Below, one piece after another: positions 62,797-64,000 of a stretch of DNA of 64,000 nucleotides. This DNA comes from Rosa chinensis (Eukaryota; Streptophyta; Magnoliopsida; Rosales; Rosaceae): the NCBI RefSeq assembly GCF_002994745.2, contig NC_037093.1, positions 10,246,900 through 10,310,899 of the forward strand, read 5' to 3'. Position 1 is the stretch's first letter; the number at the start of each line of letters is the position of its first letter. The translations under genes were made by a program, and so were the position numbers. Under the pieces are notes generated by a model, which did not search any database, was not told the origin of the DNA, and saw only the letters and a program-made list of their open reading frames with translations.

Positions 62797-64000
62797 GAAA
62801 CAAAAATCAAGATCGAATGCCCTATTTCTTCATCACGCAGTTACCTTTTATTTATTTATCTATAAACTAAAAAATTAATATATAAACATAAATGGTCTTC
62901 CATACTATTTGATGCTTGGTCATCAGTTGGTTTGTTTTGAATCTGTGAATCTTTATCTAGCACTACTAGTGATTCTGATGATGAGGTCATTGTGTTTGTG
63001 AGGATGGTATGAAATTAACCTAGGCCTTTGAAATTGTTATGTATTCATGTGACAAAAATTTTGTACTCTAAATTTAGCTTTCTGCATTTCATTCTACTTA
63101 TAAGTACCAAGTTTAGATAACTGGAAGGTTAAATTGTCACAGTACTTCATTGAATCTTCAAGAAAAACGTTTCAATTCAAAAACATAATGTATGACGACT
63201 CGAGGGTATTTTTTTTTTCTTATTGTACAAATGCATAATTTTGTTGATTCGAATTAGAAGAGCGCACGATAGAATATTCAATCCTGCTTCATGAGTTTGC
63301 GTATGGTTCATTAGTCGACTTCATCCCAATGTCTTCTAGTTGAAAACGCTAACAAAGATTTTGTTGTCTTCTGGCCGATAAAATCTCCCATCCAACTTCA
63401 TGATGGCCATTATGGTTAAATAATACTAGTTTGCTGTCAATGTAGCTCAACAACAATGGTTTGAAACTAGTCATCATGCTCCAACAAAGTTTGATATCTT
63501 CAAAAGATCTAGAGTCAAACTAGAAAAAATTTGGTCAGAATTAGAAGTTTCATTAACATTAAACTCAATTTTAGGCAAGGTGGGCGCCGAAAGGGACTTG
63601 AAGAAAGGTTAAGGTGGGGGGTCTCCACAGCTTTGCTTGAAATGGCAACAAACGTCAAACAAACATGTTGCGCGTGCCAATATTGGACCCTCCATATGTA
63701 ACGCGCATCTTATGATTTCTTCTTCCTCTGAAAGACAGTCTTTTAGCTTTCTTGATGCCTCTCTGCTTGTCTGTTTCCCTTCCTTTAAATATCGGAGGTG
63801 GCATTCTAGACGCAACAGCAAGGTATTACTGATTGACCCTTGGATATATATATTTTTTTTTCGATGTAGAAAATGAATTACAATAAGAAAGAAAAACTAT
63901 GATAGACACCCTCTTTCAGCTGAATCAACTGGAACGCTGGGCACACTGATAGAGGCAAAAAAAAAAAAAACCAAATTATAGGGTTCTGACAGTTATAAGC
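62797..64000. other. 3' flank of CAD gene 2 and intergenic sequence
   Basis: No gene can be supported to the window edge. Short frames near 63610-63870 are not recognisable and lack a convincing context. Confidence 0.55.

Noticed and set aside
63609..63821. 70-codon minus-strand frame near the window edge
   Set aside because: No recognised motif, no splice or promoter context, and it overlaps an opposite-strand frame of similar quality.

Overview
This is nuclear DNA of a flowering plant. Spliced GT-AG genes, two class I cinnamyl alcohol dehydrogenase (CAD) genes and a mitochondrial-type RluA pseudouridine synthase are interspersed with Ty3/gypsy Tat-lineage LTR retrotransposons, long solo-LTR-like elements, LINE 3' ends, MULE-type elements and MITEs. 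The gene content fits a eudicot, possibly Rosaceae; that family guess is weak.

Layout. 1-16830 is a transposon nest. A hAT-like end (1-539) interrupts a decayed minus-strand Tat element A (540-8867). Element A sits in the gag of a decayed plus-strand Tat element B (8868-14096). Element B sits in a minus-strand long LTR (14097-16528), which abuts a plus-strand LTR fragment (16529-16830). 17757-28515 is an old tandem duplication carrying two small secreted-peptide genes (18563-18949 and 27463-27837), each preceded by a copy reduced to promoter plus first codons. It is split by a LINE 3' end and a pair of nested long LTR-like elements (20414-25616). 28909-29067 is a long hairpin. 29501-32941 is a ten-exon pseudouridine synthase gene, followed by a wrecked subtilase gene (33864-35469) and a Pack-MULE-like element holding an aspartic-protease first exon (36564-38227).

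38752-50391 is a complete, very young Tat element (C). It has 514-bp LTRs that read as identical, a 5-bp AGACG target duplication, a PBS, a PPT, a leftward gag-pol with one nonsense codon, and a rightward antisense gene that can be spliced into an open 840-codon frame. 50695-51437 is a MULE-type element carrying a LINE fragment. 51438-55400 is intergenic DNA with retroelement and MITE debris. 55410-57503 and 60527-62796 are tandem CAD genes with identical exon lengths (89/114/228/440/203 nt), predicted at 357 aa each.

How the parts relate. The cellular genes are unconnected apart from the tandem pairs: the CADs (monolignol/lignin pathway) and the secreted peptides (possible PIP/PIPL-like signals). 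The most unusual coding structure is the antisense, intron-containing gene of the Tat family. It is intact in C, broken by one stop and truncated in A, and deleted in B. Its upstream region holds a perfect short palindrome and tandem hairpin-forming repeats. All assignments are by reading; no database search was run.
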